Below, one piece after another: positions 5,776 through 7,321 of a DNA stretch of 7,321 nt (positions are counted from its first letter, which is position 1; each line of letters begins with the position of its first letter). Under the pieces are notes generated by a model. It was not told where the DNA came from and ran no database searches. It saw only the letters and a list, made by a program, of their open reading frames with translations. Both the position numbers and the translations under genes were made by a program. This DNA comes from Prevotellaceae bacterium UBA1720 (GTDB taxonomy: Bacteria; Bacteroidota; Bacteroidia; Bacteroidales; Bacteroidaceae): positions 930 to 8,250 of the forward strand of contig DCIS01000124.1 of NCBI GenBank assembly GCA_002317475.1. The letters run 5' to 3'.

Positions 5776-7215
5776 TTGAAAACACCCTCTATATTCGTTG
5801 CATGTGTGCCACTGGTTCTACTGGTGGCACTCATTGCATGTGTAGTTAGCATCTTCGGAGATGAATCTTTGTCAGGTGCCAGTCAGGTTGCCTTGCTTGT
5901 GGCATCTGCAGTTTGTGTCTGTATTGGCATTTTTCGTGGATATTGCACGTGGGAGGAGTTTGAGAATGCTATCAGTGACAAGGTGTCTGGCATATCGTCT
6001 GCCATTATAATCCTCTTGCTAATTGGAGCATTAGGGGGTGCCTGGATGGTAAGTGGGGTTGTGCCTCTTCTGATCTATCATGGCATGGACATTCTTAATC
6101 CAACTTGGTTCTTGGTTAGCGCTTGTGTTATCTGTGCTGTTGTAAGTGTGATGACAGGCTCTTCATGGACGACGATTGCAACCATAGGTATTGCCTTGTT
6201 GGGTATAGGGAAAGCCCTGGGATTTGAAGAAGGATGGATTGCGGGCGCTATTATCAGCGGTGCCTATTTTGGCGACAAGATTTCTCCCTTGAGCGACACA
6301 ACGGTTCTTGCCAGTTCAACGGTAGGAACGCCACTCTTTACGCACATCCGTTATATGATGTTTACTACGGTGCCGACATTTACAATTACTCTGATTGTCT
6401 TTGCATTAGTTGGTTTCTTGCAGGGATCTCAAGGGGAAAGTGATGTGCTGGAAGTGCAGAGCGCCTTGATACATACTTTTAATCTATCTCCTTGGCTATT
6501 TTTGGTGCCTGTGCTGACCGCCTTTATGATTGCACGTCGCGTACCTTCTATTGCAGTATTGTTTTTGGCAACTCTTCTAGCATGTGTGGCAGCCGTTGCT
6601 ACTCAATCTGATTTGCTTGATGAGATTGCAGGACCTGGTCACGAAGGTCTTGCTCAGCGTTTTCGTGGAGCGATGATTGTGATATTTGGCAGTACGTCTT
6701 TGGATACAGGGGTGGATTCGCTGAATGATTTGGTGGCTACCCGTGGTATGAGTGGAATGATGAGCACGATCTGGCTGATATTGTGTGCCACTGTTTTTGG
6801 TGCAGCCATGACGGTCACTCGCATGATTGATAGCATCATGAATGGCGTCCTTCGCCTGGTGCGTGGTGTAGTGTCTCTCGTTGCAAGTACTGCCTTTGTT
6901 GGTTTCTTCTTAAATGTGGTTGCTGCGGATCAGTATCTGAGTATTATCCTAACAGGTAATATGTTCCAAGATACATATCGGAAGTTGGGCTTGCAACCTC
7001 GGTTGCTTAGTCGTTCTATTGAAGATAGTGCAACGGTCACCTCCGTGCTGATACCATGGAACACTTGTGGAATGACGCAAAGTTCTGTTCTTGGCGTAAG
7101 TACTTTGGCATACTTGCCATATTGCTTTTTTAATTATTTGAGTCCAATCATGACTGTTTTGGTTGCAGCCATTGACAAAAAGATACGTGGTGTAGGTCAG
7201 GTAAATACTAAATAA
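5776..7215 (+). CDS. nhaC: NhaC-family Na+/H+ antiporter
   Basis: A 479-residue inner-membrane carrier, many-helix throughout, expected to exchange Na+ for H+ for pH and sodium homeostasis. Family landmarks, numbered from the TTG start, are TGSSWTTIAT (127-136), GAYFGDKISPLSDTT (162-176) and SRSIEDSATVTSVLIPWNTCG (412-432), the last two being the charged, conserved core segments. The frame stays open upstream to an ATG at 5653, but that start would overlap the peptide transporter by 112 bases. It would also add 41 polar, Cys-containing residues that look like out-of-frame translation. The TTG at 5776 gives a short Lys-Thr-Pro lead into the first helix, as in relatives, and leaves 11 bases after the upstream stop; no in-frame ATG lies between. 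Some NhaC relatives exchange malate for lactate (MleN), so the substrate is not certain. No promoter is seen in the gap, which suggests co-transcription with the peptide transporter. Confidence 0.9.
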   Translation: MKTPSIFVACVPLVLLVALIACVVSIFGDESLSGASQVALLVASAVCVCIGIFRGYCTWEEFENAISDKVSGISSAIIILLLIGALGGAWMVSGVVPLLIYHGMDILNPTWFLVSACVICAVVSVMTGSSWTTIATIGIALLGIGKALGFEEGWIAGAIISGAYFGDKISPLSDTTVLASSTVGTPLFTHIRYMMFTTVPTFTITLIVFALVGFLQGSQGESDVLEVQSALIHTFNLSPWLFLVPVLTAFMIARRVPSIAVLFLATLLACVAAVATQSDLLDEIAGPGHEGLAQRFRGAMIVIFGSTSLDTGVDSLNDLVATRGMSGMMSTIWLILCATVFGAAMTVTRMIDSIMNGVLRLVRGVVSLVASTAFVGFFLNVVAADQYLSIILTGNMFQDTYRKLGLQPRLLSRSIEDSATVTSVLIPWNTCGMTQSSVLGVSTLAYLPYCFFNYLSPIMTVLVAAIDKKIRGVGQVNTK

Positions 7216-7321
7216 TACTTTCTGCTTTCATCGTAATAATCTCTCGCGCGTTATATTATATAAGGTATAACTCTCCTTTCCTTTGCTTCCTCCCCTTGTT
7301 TTTATGTTCTTGAGCATATTT
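7216..7321. other. Downstream tail, no supportable feature
   Basis: These 106 bases follow nhaC to the window edge. A weak AT-rich inverted repeat, GTTATA at 7250-7255 with TATAAC at 7266-7271, is followed by a pyrimidine-rich stretch at about 7271-7303, not a clean T-run, so I do not call a terminator. An ATG at 7304 opens a frame to the edge, but six codons are too few to judge. Confidence 0.5.

Noticed and set aside
7304..7321. Start of a further gene at the window edge
   Set aside because: Only six codons are visible, with no promoter box or ribosome binding site close by to support it.

Overview
The window looks like chromosomal DNA of a member of the Bacteroidales, most likely Prevotella or a close relative. 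The evidence is the protein content (a Bacteroidetes-type SulP carrier, peptide MFS transporter, NhaC and short Dus, plus a GH109-like Gfo/Idh/MocA protein), the Bacteroidetes -7 promoter boxes (TAnnTTTG) upstream of four of the genes or operons, and the near absence of Shine-Dalgarno sites before the confident genes. The genus is inferred from family resemblance; there is no rRNA gene or other marker to settle it.

Layout from left to right: (1) 1-707, minus strand, the N-terminal 235 residues of a Gfo/Idh/MocA-fold protein resembling the GH109 group, cut by the window edge. (2) 708-904, a divergent promoter region. (3) 905-1906, plus strand, a tRNA-dihydrouridine synthase. (4) 1907-2248, a 342-base convergent intergenic region without a confident gene. 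It holds a perfect 15-bp inverted repeat enclosing 158 bp, then a GC-rich array of 11-bp units, about four in one orientation and four inverted. (5) 2249-4024, minus strand, a SulP anion transporter with a C-terminal STAS domain. (6) 4025-4195, a divergent promoter region. (7) 4196-5764 and 5776-7215, plus strand, a POT-type peptide transporter followed after 11 bases by an NhaC Na+/H+ antiporter, probably one operon. (8) 7216-7321, a tail with nothing supportable.

The genes are mostly housekeeping and membrane transport. The POT carrier is expected to import peptides with protons, and an NhaC antiporter exchanges Na+ and H+, so pairing them could tie peptide uptake to ion balance; this is inference from gene order. 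SulP is transcribed divergently from that operon and moves an anion that the sequence alone does not identify. I see no defence system, CRISPR array, transposase or RNA gene. The most unusual content is the intergenic repeat structure at 1925-2236.
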